Both the position numbers and the translations under genes were made by a program. Source: Elmis aenea (taxonomy: Eukaryota > Arthropoda > Insecta > Coleoptera > Elmidae). From it: 64,000 nucleotides of DNA. Position 1 is the first letter of the stretch; each line of letters begins with the position of its first letter. Location: the NCBI GenBank assembly GCA_947652605.1, contig OX393581.1, positions 7,506,640-7,570,639 on the forward strand, given 5' to 3'. Shown here piece by piece: positions 1-9,921 of the stretch. The notes beneath the pieces were generated by a model that made no database searches, was not told where the DNA came from, and saw nothing but the letters and a program-made list of their open reading frames with translations.

Positions 1-443
1 CACTGTTACTGTGACTGGTGAGCGCTACAGAACCACGACTAACGACTTTTTGCTGCCGCAAATTGACGAATTGGGTTTGGAGAACATGTGGTTCCAGCAG
101 GACGGTGCAACCGCAAACAGCACGAACGACAATGGACATTTTGAGGCAAGCATTTACCGGACGCTTACTTTCTCGTTGTGGCGATTTGCACTGGCCCGCA
201 AGATCACCCAATTTGTCCGTTTTAGACTTCTTTCTTTGGGGATTTTTGAAATCACAGGTCTATACGAACAAGCCACAAACATTTGAAGCCCTATAGGAGA
301 ACATCCTACAAGAAGTGATCAATTTATTGGCAGATATTTTGGGAAAAGTCATGAAAAATGCTATAAAACGAGCCCAAATGTGCATCAACTCTGGCGGCGA
401 CCACTTGACTGACATAGTATTCGCGACAACGGAAAAAAATTAA
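1..443 (+). pseudogene. mariner-like transposase, C-terminal part, frameshifted
   Basis: This is the C-terminal half of a Tc1/mariner-superfamily transposase, which cuts and pastes its own element; the N-terminus lies outside the window. Visible motifs are WFQQDGAT, around the second catalytic aspartate, and the segment HWPARSPNLSVLDFFLWG, which carries the third Asp region. The reading frame changes between about positions 108 and 125, just after the DGAT motif. A stop codon at 294-296 interrupts the downstream frame, which then continues to a TAA at 441-443, ending with the family-typical run QMCINSGGDHLTDIVF (as AQMCINSGG in sequence). It therefore cannot make active enzyme. What is seen is motif order and frame breaks; the family assignment comes from recognised insect mariner C-termini. 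Its 3' end lies about 100 bp downstream (see the element entry). Confidence 0.85.
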
Positions 444-543
444 ATGTTTAAATAAACATAATCAATAAACAGAACCAATTATTTTGATTTACAAACAAAG
501 TTACTGCCTTAGGAAATCGAGTGAGGACTTTTGCGCCACCTTG
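1..543 (+). mobile_element. mariner-like element, 3' part
   Basis: The transposase remnant is followed by about 100 bp of AT-rich 3' UTR and then the terminal stretch ACTTTTGCGCCACCTTG, next to TA at 544-545. That is the inverted-repeat end I expect for this mariner group (TIR beginning CAAGGTGGCGCAAAAG). The TA is followed by a short (TA)n run, so the target duplication cannot be resolved. The 5' end is outside the window. Confidence 0.7.
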
Positions 544-545
544 TA

Positions 546-1540
546 TATATATATATTCGATTTTTGTATAACTGTCTTTAAAACAATTCTGCTTTGCTTG
601 TTGACAAGGTTTTAAGAATATTTACGAGTAGCTCACTAAATAAAACTTAAATCAAGATAAAATAACTTTAAAATAATGTTATGTTTTTCCTATGATGTAC
701 CCAACATTTCAATACAATTTTGAATGCAAAACCATCTTTAAAAACTCGCAAGATCGTTTTAATACATCGCAATAAAATCCAATTTGATCTCCTGTTTAAC
801 CAAAAGATGTACTAAATAAACAAATTTATGATCAGGACACAATAAAAAAAAACATTCAGGAGAAGTAGATATCAAGCTGTACGTATTGCAGAGACGTTCT
901 TAGTTTCCATCTTAAAACAGGAAACAAATTTAACGGCCGATGTTGGTACGTGTCGAGATGCTGCAAATGTCCAGTTTTTACAGTGGGCTATACATGGAAT
1001 GGAATACTTCGGTAGTTGCAGCAAAGGTATGCTCTTTTAGTAAACAGGAACGTGAGAAATCGTTCACAAAGAACGTCTGATATCACTTAAAGAATTTTTC
1101 CGTGTTCAATCATATTTTAAATACCTACTGTAACCAACGTTAAATAATTAATTCAATTTTTTAACCCGCTTATTAACATAGATGGCATGAATAATCTCTG
1201 GTCTAACTTTAAAATAAATAAAATTATTTACTATAATTTTTTATAGTATCATCCTTTATTAGTTACACATTGAAGTTTTATAAGTTTCGTCAAGTAGTTT
1301 GTTTTATATAGTTTTTTTAATAACCGAGAAAATCAATCTACGCGCAGAGATAAAATAATCCAGATGAAAGGTTTACTTCTAACCGAAATAAAAGCTCGGT
1401 TTAATACTACTTTAGGTGGGTCTCCTTCATCGATTTCAACAGAAAACATGCGTGGCATACAAGGCCGACGCAAGGGTATCTGGCGCCCTAGGCAAAGAAA
1501 ATTTGAGCGCCCCCATATATTGTCAAAATAGGCGTATGTG
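546..1540. other. AT-rich interval without a recognisable gene
   Basis: Low-GC sequence without coding signal. Around 1462-1520 there is a short GC-richer scrap (GCGCCCTAGGCAAAG, GAGCGCCCCC) that looks like the end of a decayed DNA-transposon MITE, but no second end was found. Confidence 0.4.
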
Positions 1541-1736
1541 TCTTATACGGTGTGATTCTTAACATTGCGAAAAACTTTTGGAGGTAATAGTTATAAAAAA
1601 TTAGGGGAGGGGTTTCTTAAGTTTTTTCTCTAAAACGTCTTTTTTCGAAGTTAAACCACCATAAAGGGTAAAAGTAGGTTTTCATTTTATTTCTAAAATT
1701 TGAAGGAATGTAGAAAAATGACTTTTGGTACCGGTA

Positions 1737-2659
1737 AACCGGGGCTACTTGAACACCCCGGGGTAACTTGGTCACCTAGGTTATTGTTTATTATTTTACT
1801 TGTTAACATTTTACTTTGTTTTTTCTTTTCGGTTTTGGCATGCTCTTATCTCTTATCGTTTGTGACAGGTAACTTTTGAATAAAAATGGTGCGCAATTAC
1901 GAAAGAACTCCCAATTCCAAACCTTATCGTAATTTTAAAGTCGAGGATCTGGAAAATGCCAGCAAGCTGAAATGTCAAAAAAACTGGCAGCAAAAACCTA
2001 TAAAGTGCCTTGGTCAACATTAGCTAGGAAGGTTGTTGGAAAGAATTTGGGGTCAGTTGGTCATCCAAGAGTTTTTTCGAGCGAAGTGGAGGCCATCATA
2101 GCAGAGACACTTGGCGTTGTCGCCAATTGGGGTTTCCCCCTAACTAGGCTGGATGTAAGGACAGTAATTTCAAAATATCTTGAAAAACAGGGAAAAACAG
2201 TTAGTATTTTCAAAGACAACATATGTGGAGCTGGAGAGGATTTCCTTAATTCGTTTATCCAAAGAAACAACCTGTCCATACGTCTTGCTTCTAACATCAA
2301 GAGATCCAGAGCTTCCGTTGACCGTATAGACATTTTAAATTTTTTCAACAACATTAATGATGCCTTAAGAGCTGTGGATAATTTTAACATAGTATATAAC
2401 TACGACGAAATTGCATATATATTGTTGGTTTTATTAAATTTTTCGAGTGTGACCAAGTAGCCCCAACCCCGGGGCTACTTGGTCACCACATTTTTAATTT
2501 TTTTTTTCAAAAACTGTATTCAAATTAGAGCCTCTGAATAATTTAGGGGTTGTATATTGCTATTGTCGGTAAAATCTAATTTATTTGAAATCAAAATATC
2601 GATAAGTTTCAGAATTACCTTTAAAAAAGTGATAAAATAGTGTCCAAGTAGCCCCCGAT
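1737..2659 (+). mobile_element. Tigger/pogo-type element, internally deleted
   Basis: The ends are inverted repeats, AACCGGGGCTACTTGAACA at the left and the complement of TGTCCAAGTAGCCCCCGAT at the right, each next to a TA dinucleotide (1735-1736 and 2660-2661), as expected for pogo/Tigger transposition. Palindromic copies of the same motif (GGGGCTACTTGGTCACC) lie inside both ends, at about 1758-1778 and 2447-2488. At 923 bp it is too short for a full Tigger (usually well over 2 kb), because most of the transposase is missing. Confidence 0.8.
1886..2460 (+). pseudogene. Tigger/pogo transposase, N-terminal DNA-binding part only
   Basis: Transposase of the pogo/Tigger group, which recognises the element's inverted repeats through two helix-turn-helix domains. 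The ATG at 1886 opens with MVRNYERTP, the usual family start. The frame shifts by one base between about 1945 and 1972, and the rest runs open for 163 codons. A pipsqueak-type HTH (KKLAAKTYKVPWSTLARKV) is followed at about residues 28-105 of the downstream frame by a CENP-B/Tc5-type HTH region. The first residues of the DDE domain (NIVYNYDE) appear near residue 140. The DDE domain is then cut off: the frame runs into the right inverted repeat and its stop codon TAG is part of that repeat. It could encode a DNA-binding domain without nuclease, but the frameshift argues for a dead copy. Confidence 0.8.
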
Positions 2660-3375
2660 TACGGTAGATGTTGTATACTTATTAAAAGATTTTTCACAGT
2701 TATATTTTCAATGATCTCGCATCTTCGGAACTTTTTGAAACGTAGAAATTTTGCAATTCAATTTTTTTTTTTAAAACTTAATTTATTTAGAACCTCTCCT
2801 AATTCTTTAGTTTTTTCCACAAAACCTATAGTTTTTGAGTAAGTGAACATGCACCATCAAATATTCTAAAATAAAATGCTTCATTTTGGTGGTTACCATG
2901 GTTTGCACATATTAAGTAAAGTTGCAGGAATTTCGTGTTTATTTGTAGTGTGCATGTACAATTATTTTATTTTTTACCCAAAATTGTGCGTTTTGCGGGA
3001 AAAATTAAGGAATACAATAAATGTTTAAACAAATGAAGGTTTCAAAAAAAAAATTTCAATTGCAAAATTTTAACCCACCAAAAAGTTCTGATAAAAAAAA
3101 CCAATAGGGGTTGCATCTTTCAGTCCCTTGGGAAGGTGGGAAATTATTAAAAATATTACTATGGGAGATCTTTCAATAAGTAAAAACCATTTACCAAATG
3201 TCATTTTTCTACATTTCTCCAAGCTTGAGAAATAAAATGAAAACTTACTTTTACCTAAAGAAGACGTTTTCAGATAACATTTTATAAAAAAGACCTTAAT
3301 ATACGATATGATAGGAATTAACTCCCGAAGTTTTTCGCAATACAGCTGGAATAAGTGTATTGAGTTAGAAGGAGA

Positions 3376-3789
3376 TTATGGCAAAAAAATAAAATGATTT
3401 TAAAACCAATATTAACTTATTTTGCCTTAGTATACCAAAAACTATTCATGCCATCCTCGTAACTCGTTTGGGACCAACGTTGCAAACACGCAATGTTTAT
3501 CAAAATACTTTTTTCACTACAAAAAACTCTGTAATTACTGTTGTTTTACATTTATGTTAATAAACAAGATACAAAAGACGCATAAACGTAACATAATTTT
3601 TAAAGTGAAACAGTACTTTTATCCCTCTTTTACTATCATATTACCCTGCTGAATCTTATTCTACATCAAATAAATAGTAACAACAATGAAAATCCTATTA
3701 TTTCTATGGTTCGCTTTACAGGGTTAATTATAAAGTTCAGGAAGTAAGAGCGGTTATTTACTAGGAATTTTATTTTACGCTGGGATCAG
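3376..3789. other. AT-rich interval, nothing recognised
   Basis: No ORF, repeat ends or splice-like signals beyond chance level were seen here. Confidence 0.4.
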
Positions 3790-3990
3790 ATAGGGCAGAG
3801 CACAGCTGAGAGGTTGCGGTCGGTCACCGTACCGTATCCGTACGTACACCGGCCATATCCTGCTGTCATCGCTTACCACGATGGTGCTGATGGGTTGTGA
3901 GGTATGGCACGCGTTCTGCCACCGCAGTACCGAACGCTGACCGTACGGTCAGTTGCCGAGTTTGCCGCGAGAACCACGGCGGCAGCACCT
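3790..3990. other. GC- and CpG-rich island, possible promoter or first exon
   Basis: About 200 bp of clearly higher GC in AT-rich surroundings, with many CpG and the motifs CCGTACGGTCAG and ACCGTACCGTATCCGTACG. On the minus strand a 36-codon open frame runs into a donor-like site (ATCGTG followed by gtaagcg, about 3870). On the plus strand an ATG near 3881 is followed by a donor-like GAG/gtatgg. Neither reading matches a protein I know. It could be a promoter, a 5' UTR exon or a fragment of a GC-rich repeat. Confidence 0.3.
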
Positions 3991-4898
3991 AACTATTACT
4001 ATTGTACTATTACTGCGTCCTGTGATTTTTTATTTAATAATTAATAAATTTATTTTGTTCTCAAAATCAATTATTTATTTTTATTTAACACTCATTAGAA
4101 ATAAAAACTACATGAGTAGGGGTGCAAACTTACCCTCCTGCCTTAGGTGAAATTACCTTTAGGCCCGGTTGTGATCTTATGAATGGAATTCTCAATTTTT
4201 TAAACTCACTTTTTTAATACATTTTCGCGTTGTTTAATATCACGAATACCATCTTTTTTACCATTATAAGTGATCAATATTCATGCTAACATCGAAGGGA
4301 GCAGAATGACAAACCGGTACCGTTAAGACAAAAGTTATCTTCAGGTCTATTACAAAATTTTTTCTTTAAATTAAACTAATTTTATGTATGTAATCTTGTT
4401 AACCAATAAAAACCAGATCGAAACAAAAACATAATCAAATTACGAAATTATACCACACAATTTATATAAAACCGCAGAATGTATTGATAAAAACCGAACA
4501 GTAACAAAAAGCAAGCGCCTGCAAGCGTGCGTGACGAAAACCAAGAACCAGAGATCAAATGTTAGTTAACTCAATAAACATACAACCGCGGATAAACAAA
4601 ATGACATTGCATTACTTATTTAGATACACGCTCCTACTTAACATTCATACGAGAAGATGCATTTTAAATGCGCAGATTAGCCACAATAACTGCTTAAGTT
4701 CCATGCAACTCTATTTTAATGCACCCCGCATGTCATAAAACGTAGGAATTTATCGTGTTATTAATAAACAATTCGTTGGCTGAGAATTTATGGCGTCTAA
4801 GGTATTTAAGAGTTTGGTAGCGTAGGGAGACTCAAACGGTGGGTTAAGCGAGAAACCCGCTACTACGCGCCAAGTAATTTCTGTTATATCCAGATTTT
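3991..4898. other. AT-rich interval with a MITE-like scrap
   Basis: No gene was recognised. A fragment at about 4117-4175 (TAGGGGTGCAAACTTACCC, followed by CCTTTAGGCCC) has the look of a hAT-type MITE end; it also contains a splice-donor look-alike on the minus strand that I attribute to the repeat. Confidence 0.35.
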
Positions 4899-5422
4899 TA
4901 TTCTTTTGACAACAAACAGATCTTAAAACCCCTATTCTCCGGAATTAAGAAATATTTATCAAAATCATGTTGATGGAGCCTTTCTTCGTGGCTTTTGGCA
5001 AACTTCTTAATGGTGTTGGTTACAGTGACCATGTTGAGGTCCCGATGTTTGTCACTATTTCTGCAATACCAGGGTGCATCAGCGATGTTCCTTAGTGTTA
5101 TGTTCTAGAATCTCTGGGTGATCTGAATGTTACTCTGTTTGGTGCATCTCCATAGCTGTATTCCATATGTCCAAACAGGCTTTAAAATTTGCTTGTAAAG
5201 CAAAAGTTTATTATGTAGGGACATAGAGGAATTCCTCCCAATTAGTTTAAAGTTTAAATCATCATGCCACACTTTGTCGATAGACTGCTCTACGTCTGGA
5301 AATATAGTAGAACAAATTGTCTTTTTTTCTTGCGCTTTTTCTATGACATTCGTAATTCTATGTACTTGGTCGATAGTTGAATGTTTATTTCTAAATCCAA
5401 ATTGATGAGAGGGAATTAGTTC
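4899..5422 (-). pseudogene. Jockey-clade LINE reverse transcriptase fragment
   Basis: Remnant of the pol ORF of a Jockey-type non-LTR retrotransposon, which copies its RNA into nicked chromosomal DNA. Reading the minus strand from 5422, the order is HQFGFRNKHSTIDQVHRI (RT fingers), then the region that normally holds motif A but is damaged (IFPDVEQSIDKVWHD), then a direct jump to YKQILKPVWTYGIQLW near the C-terminal end of the RT. The catalytic FADD region between them has been deleted. The C-terminal tail IADAPWYCRNSDKHRDL is typical of the family. A stop interrupts the tail. The fragment is about 520 bp of an ORF usually near 2.7 kb. Assignment rests on recognised Jockey motifs; no target duplication was found. 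Confidence 0.85.
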
Positions 5423-5790
5423 TTATTCTTCTTTATACAAATTTGCGTAATATGTCCATAGATTTTCAATTTTTTTTTTGGATTTTCACAAAGAGTATTT
5501 TTTTAAATATTTACTTTAACTGACATTTTTGCATAAATAAATAACAATAAGTATATTATTGCCTTAAGATTTTTAATTATTATAATAAAATAATAACTAA
5601 ATAGGTGTTGAACTTTACTAAGGCGTTGTTGGATATACTAAAACTTTGCTGATAATAAATTTACATTTATACTTCTTTAGAATATAAGAATGGCAGAACG
5701 TGGGTCACTTTACCTCAGTACTTACAGAGATTCAGTACCTAGTAGGTTTAACATACGTTGCTTTTACTAAATTAAAAAAAAAAACAAATA
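5423..5790. other. AT-rich interval, nothing recognised
   Basis: Low-complexity AT-rich DNA between the Jockey fragment and the hAT element; no gene or repeat ends seen. Confidence 0.4.
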
Positions 5791-5940
5791 GGTGCAGATT
5801 AGGGATTGTAAATTTACCGACTTTTTGAATTACCGGTAATTCGGTAAAATTTTCAACCAAAACCGGTTTACCGGTAATTTACCGGTAAATCATAATATTA
5901 TATGTACATATATTGGATATAGATATAATTGTTTTTTTTT

Positions 5941-6071
5941 TAGATTTTCGCGGTTACTAACATTTTTAATATAATTTTCGGAGTTTATCCGCGTATCCCT
6001 ATAGGGACAGCTTGCCGAAACGTCGAGCCAATTTAAATATTACGCGAATAAACTCCGAAAACCATATTAAA
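5941..6071. repeat. fold-back repeat with Penelope-like CGAAACGTC motif
   Basis: Arms of about 30 bp (5963-5993 and 6043-6071) pair around the core TTCGGAGTTTATCCGCG, and the loop contains GCCGAAACGTC (6014-6024) plus the palindrome TCCCTATAGGGA. It has the same architecture as the Penelope-derived element at 18912-19045: TTTCGCGG, arm, CGCG, CGAAACGTC, CGCG, arm. It is nested in the hAT element. No target duplication could be fixed because the flanks are poly-T and AT-rich. Confidence 0.5.
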
Positions 6072-6225
6072 AAAATATATATTTATTTAGTATGTAACTG
6101 ATTGGGATAGTTGAAGCCTAAACTATCACAATAAGTTTCATACAATATATTAGTTAAGAGCCATCAACGTAAATTTTTTTATGTAATAATAATAATATAA
6201 TTCAATATAAAATAAGAGTACACAG

Positions 6226-6545
6226 GGTGTTCTTTTCCATGGGACACTATTGCTATCTCCGTAAATAATGAATATACAAGCTTGGTTAAATGGGACAAAA
6301 GGTAGCTATTTAGGAGTGTATTTTAAACCAGATCTTGTTTTGTTTAAAAATTCCATGGCTTGCGTGATTTAACGGAAAAACCGAAATCGATCAAAATTAT
6401 TAAACTTAATTATCTCGGTTATTGTTGCGAATACACAAAAACGCCAAAAGAAAAATGTTTTGTAGACTTAGTTTGCCATAAGAAGACGATAGTCAGATAT
6501 TTATTTATAAATTACCGTGCGAGATATTTGACAGAGAAGTGAGTA
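6226..6545 (+). repeat. dispersed repeat, copy 1 (second copy near 62.4-63.0 kb)
   Basis: Begins near CACAGGGTGTTC and contains TTAAATGGGACAAAAG and TTATTGTTGCGAATACAC. The segment 6415-6530 matches the reverse complement of 62380-62505 closely, and TTAAATGGGACAAAAG recurs in the complement at about 62945. The 60-codon open frame here starts at TTG and has the same decay in the other copy, so I do not call it a gene. Confidence 0.55.
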
Positions 6546-6782
6546 AACAATCATATTCCATTTGTATCTATTTTCCCCTTATTTTTTCTCCCTGAAAATA
6601 AGTCAATATTCTTTTTTGATTATTTGATTTAGATTTTTATCATTATTGGAAAAATATTGTAAAATTACCGGAATTACCGGTAAAAAATTGGAAAATTACC
6701 GGTAAAATTTGAAGAGCCTTTTTTGCGATTTACCGGTAAACCGGTAAACCGGTTTACCGGTATTACAATCCCTAGTGCAGAT

Positions 6783-8798
6783 ATCGCGCTAATTACGTTT
6801 ATTATTCACGTAAAGAGTCATCAACTCCCGTTGATTTCTACTAATAAGCACTTCAACGCATACAAATAATTTGTTTAAAAATAATATACTCAGTTAATTT
6901 TAATATTAAGCAACTTTAGGATTTTTATCATTGCAACAAAATTCATTGAGCTGAAGATATGGATAAAATACAATAAACTTTACATATTAATGTTTCATAT
7001 TGTAAGAATTGTGAGTGAAAACTATAAAATTTAAATTCTGGTTCCATTAGGATCTTTACCAAAGCGAAGTTAATAGTTTATTTGCTGCATAGAAAGTGAA
7101 CAAGTTGTATTAATATCAGTAACATTTTAGATTTTGTTACACCATCAGATAAAACACTGTCACTTCTATATACGTTCTAAAACGCTTTGCTAAATAAAAT
7201 CTATTATTCTGCTTTCTGCTATTTAGTCTTTCATTACCACGTTGTTACTCTTAAGTGGAGTACACTTAAAATGTATATTGGGTATGACCTAGTAACCCTA
7301 CATTTAGTTTTATTGTACAAAATTCAAGTCATTTTAATTCTAATTTTAAAACTAACATTTACTTATAAAAGAGGAACATTATTTTAAGTGTACGTTGACA
7401 GGGAGACAATAATTAGTGAATTCAGGTCAACTTTTAAGACGTACTAACTAAAAGGTAATTTGTCAAGGTATTTAGATAAAAATTTGCATGAACAGAGAAA
7501 TAATGCTGATAAAACTACTGACCGGGTCTAATTGACCCGACTTAATTTAAATAGCGTTGGATGCATAATAATAAAAGGACATTACAAGTCGTTAAAAGTC
7601 GTTAAAAGTTTCAAAAACAACTTAACAGAAATCATAAAATACAAAATCAATTATTATTATAAACATTTTAAAACATAAAAAAGTATAAGGCTAGAATTAA
7701 ACTGCTCGTTGGTCTCAAAGAATACGTCATCTAAAAACAAAGTAATTTTTCGTTATCTTTTAAAAAGTTCTACGGTAACGTTTCATAGTTGTTCTACCTA
7801 AAAAACAAATATATTTTACAACTCAATTTTTGATGTTAACTTTAGTTTCTAGGATTATAGGTTTAGTGATTAAAATAACTTTGGAAAAGTTGCAATCTGG
7901 TAAGATTTTCCAAATTAATTGATTTGTAGCTGTTTTTTTTTTAACTGTGCAGCGGTTTAAGCGTCGTTTAATTCAGATTTCCACAATATTTTGTGTTCCA
8001 ATCGATACAGTATCTGTGATACCTTAAATCCGTGGGTGTTGCAAGACCGACATTTTCGAAAGACCACCAAAAAAAAAGGTACTTTACAATATGTTCGATA
8101 CAGTAACATGACTTGACCATTTAGAGGGCAATAAATTCCGTACTTTAGATCGCCCGATGACTTTATTATTCTTCTCTTTCAGAGTCCACTATCGGTCGGT
8201 TTGTTATTCACTACGTGGTGCTAGGCCATTTCTTTACAACTTTATTTAAAATTCGATTTAGTTAAGTTGAGCATTGTTCCATCGTAGGTGTCGGTGATAT
8301 CAGCTCGCCATGTTCTGCATATTAATTAGACATTTGCTGTCCTGGAAATCGAAGTTTTAACTCTTTGTTGGGACATTTTGATACGTGAATTTTACCTTTG
8401 TGTACACTTTATGTAAATGTTGGTTTTTTGTTTCAATTTGACCTGCCGGTGACATTTCCATAGTGCACTGGATTACATCGTGTGGGTGTGACTAAGAATT
8501 TCTATTGTGTTAGGTCAGCAAAGGGCACGGAATCTGAACCCAGGTGTCTATCTGAGCCTAACGTCCATAACTGACACATCATGAAAGCTGACTTTGTTGC
8601 AATATAAACAATATAACCCATAAATATCGTTTTAATGATTGAACGGTCATAAAGTTTAGTGTGCATTGCGATATTTTATGCAACTTTTATGCACGTGTTG
8701 CATGAAGTATTCTCTTAAACGAGCTTATACGATATTTATAAAGCCCGTAGATGCGTTCGAGATTAAGGAAAAACATTTTTTTACAGTAATAGGACAAA
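6783..8798. other. 2-kb AT-rich interval without a recognisable gene
   Basis: Single-copy-looking, AT-rich DNA. A somewhat GC-richer patch at about 8030-8590 carries no clear ORF, splice pair or repeat end. Confidence 0.4.
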
Positions 8799-8952
8799 CG
8801 TGGGCTGTTCGATAAGTCCTTGCAATGTCTATGAGGTTATTTTTAGTCACTGTCATCTGTTGGAGGATCACACACCAAGTTTCAGTCAGATAGAGCTAAT
8901 ACTTAGTGTTTGGTGTTCATTTGACTCGCCCAAGTACCGTGATTTGTGAAAA

Positions 8953-9921
8953 ATGGATGAGAAAGAATTTCGTGTAGTGATTAAACCTTACTTTTGAAAA
9001 GGCAAAACGACTCAGGAGCACAAAGCTCAGCTTTATAAACTTTATGGGGAGTCTGCACCCTCGATTAGAACGGTTTACAAGTGGTTAAGTAACTTTCAAA
9101 GTGGTCATATGAGCACAAGTGACGCTGAACGTTCTAGACGTCCTGTTGAGGTCACTACTCCAGAAATGATTGAAAAAATTCATGATATGGTGATGGATGA
9201 TAGAAGATTGAATGTGCGTGACATTACTAGGGCTGTGGGCATCTCAAATGAACGCGTACATAATATTTTGCACGAACATTTACATATGAGAAACCCATCC
9301 GCAAGATGGGTGCCGCGATTACTCGCACTGGATCAAAAACGTCAACGAGTGAACTGTTGTAAGGACAGTTTGAAGCTGTTTTAAAGGAATCTAAAGGAAT
9401 TTTTACATCGCTTTGTGACAGTGGAAGAAACACGGATTCATCACTACCAGCCAGAGACCAAGAAACATTCAAAACAATGAGTTTCAAGTGGGGAATCCGC
9501 ACCAAAAGAAGCAAAAACCGTTCCTTCAGCAGGAAAAGTTGGCCACTGTCTTCCGGGATGCTCGTGGCATAATTCTCATAAACATCTAGGAAAAGAGCAA
9601 AACAATTACCGGAGTGTATTAGGCATCTTTGCTGGATCGTTTAAATAATAAAATAAAGAAAAACGACCACGCTTGGCGACAAAAAAGATTTTTTTCACCA
9701 CGACAACGCACCAGCTCACTCTTCTGTAATTGTAACCTCAAAATTGCTTGATTTATGCAACGACACCCTTTCACATCCCCCTACTCTCCAGATTTGGCTC
9801 CCTCGGACTACTATCTGTTTCCAAACATGAAAAAATGGCTGGCAGGAAAGAAATTTCCATCAAACGATGAGGTGATTGCCGAAACAACTGGCTATTTTGA
9901 AGAGTTGGACAAATCATACTA
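8953..9921 (+). pseudogene. mariner DD34D transposase, broken
   Basis: Mariner transposase; it binds the inverted repeats and catalyses excision and integration at TA. Start ATG 8953 (MDEKEFRVVIK). The N-terminal HTH region is seen as SAPSIRTVYKWLSNFQSG, with the linker MSTSDAERSRRPVEVTTPE and the second HTH near residues 95-115 (ISNERVHNILHEHLHM). Damage: a stop at codon 15 (8995-8997), a stop at 9382-9384, another near 9478 and a frameshift near 9540. The first catalytic site reads VEETRIHHY, where mariners have VDETW, so Asp is replaced by Glu. The second site (FHHDNAPAHSS, about 9692-9724) and the third (SPDLAPSDYYLFPNMKKW, from about 9787) are recognisable. The frame is interrupted at 9921 by the insert, and a short C-terminal remnant (RWTKCID) resumes after 10774. 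Inactive. Confidence 0.9.

Larger units (their letters stand above)
1540..3375. repeat. large imperfect inverted repeat, interrupted by a Tigger element
   Basis: The left arm (about 1555-1735, resuming at 2660-2905) and the right arm (about 2935-3365) are reverse complements of each other over several hundred bases. Examples: TAGAAAAATGACTTTTGG at 1711-1728 against the complement of 3190-3215, and GGTGGTTACCATGG near 2890 close to the turn. The left arm carries an internal deletion compared with the right arm. The Tigger element at 1737-2659 sits inside the left arm, so it inserted after the inverted repeat formed. A third, single copy of the arm sequence is at 12750-13190. It may be a fold-back transposon or two inverted copies of one repeat; no coding region belongs to it. 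Confidence 0.7.
5799..6774. mobile_element. non-autonomous hAT element with CCGGTAAA-rich ends
   Basis: Terminal inverted repeats TAGGGATTGTAA (left) and TTACAATCCCTA (right) are flanked by a perfect 8-bp duplication, GTGCAGAT (5791-5798 and 6775-6782), the hallmark of hAT transposition. Both subterminal regions are packed with overlapping ACCGGTAA/TTACCGGT motifs (about 5815-5890 and 6665-6760), likely binding sites for a hAT transposase. The interior has no transposase and holds at least two further repeats (5941-6071 and about 6226-6545). Confidence 0.85.

Noticed and set aside
2061..2390. 109-codon minus-strand open frame
   Set aside because: It is the antisense of the Tigger transposase frame and has no motifs of its own.
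4117..4175. Splice-donor look-alike GGAGG/gtaagtttg on the minus strand
   Set aside because: The surrounding sequence has the form of a MITE end, so the match is more likely repeat-derived.
4820..4875. tRNA-like arrangement (GGGTT/AACCC stem and CTACTACGCGCCA)
   Set aside because: The acceptor arms do not pair properly, and no anticodon arm or A/B box consensus could be placed.
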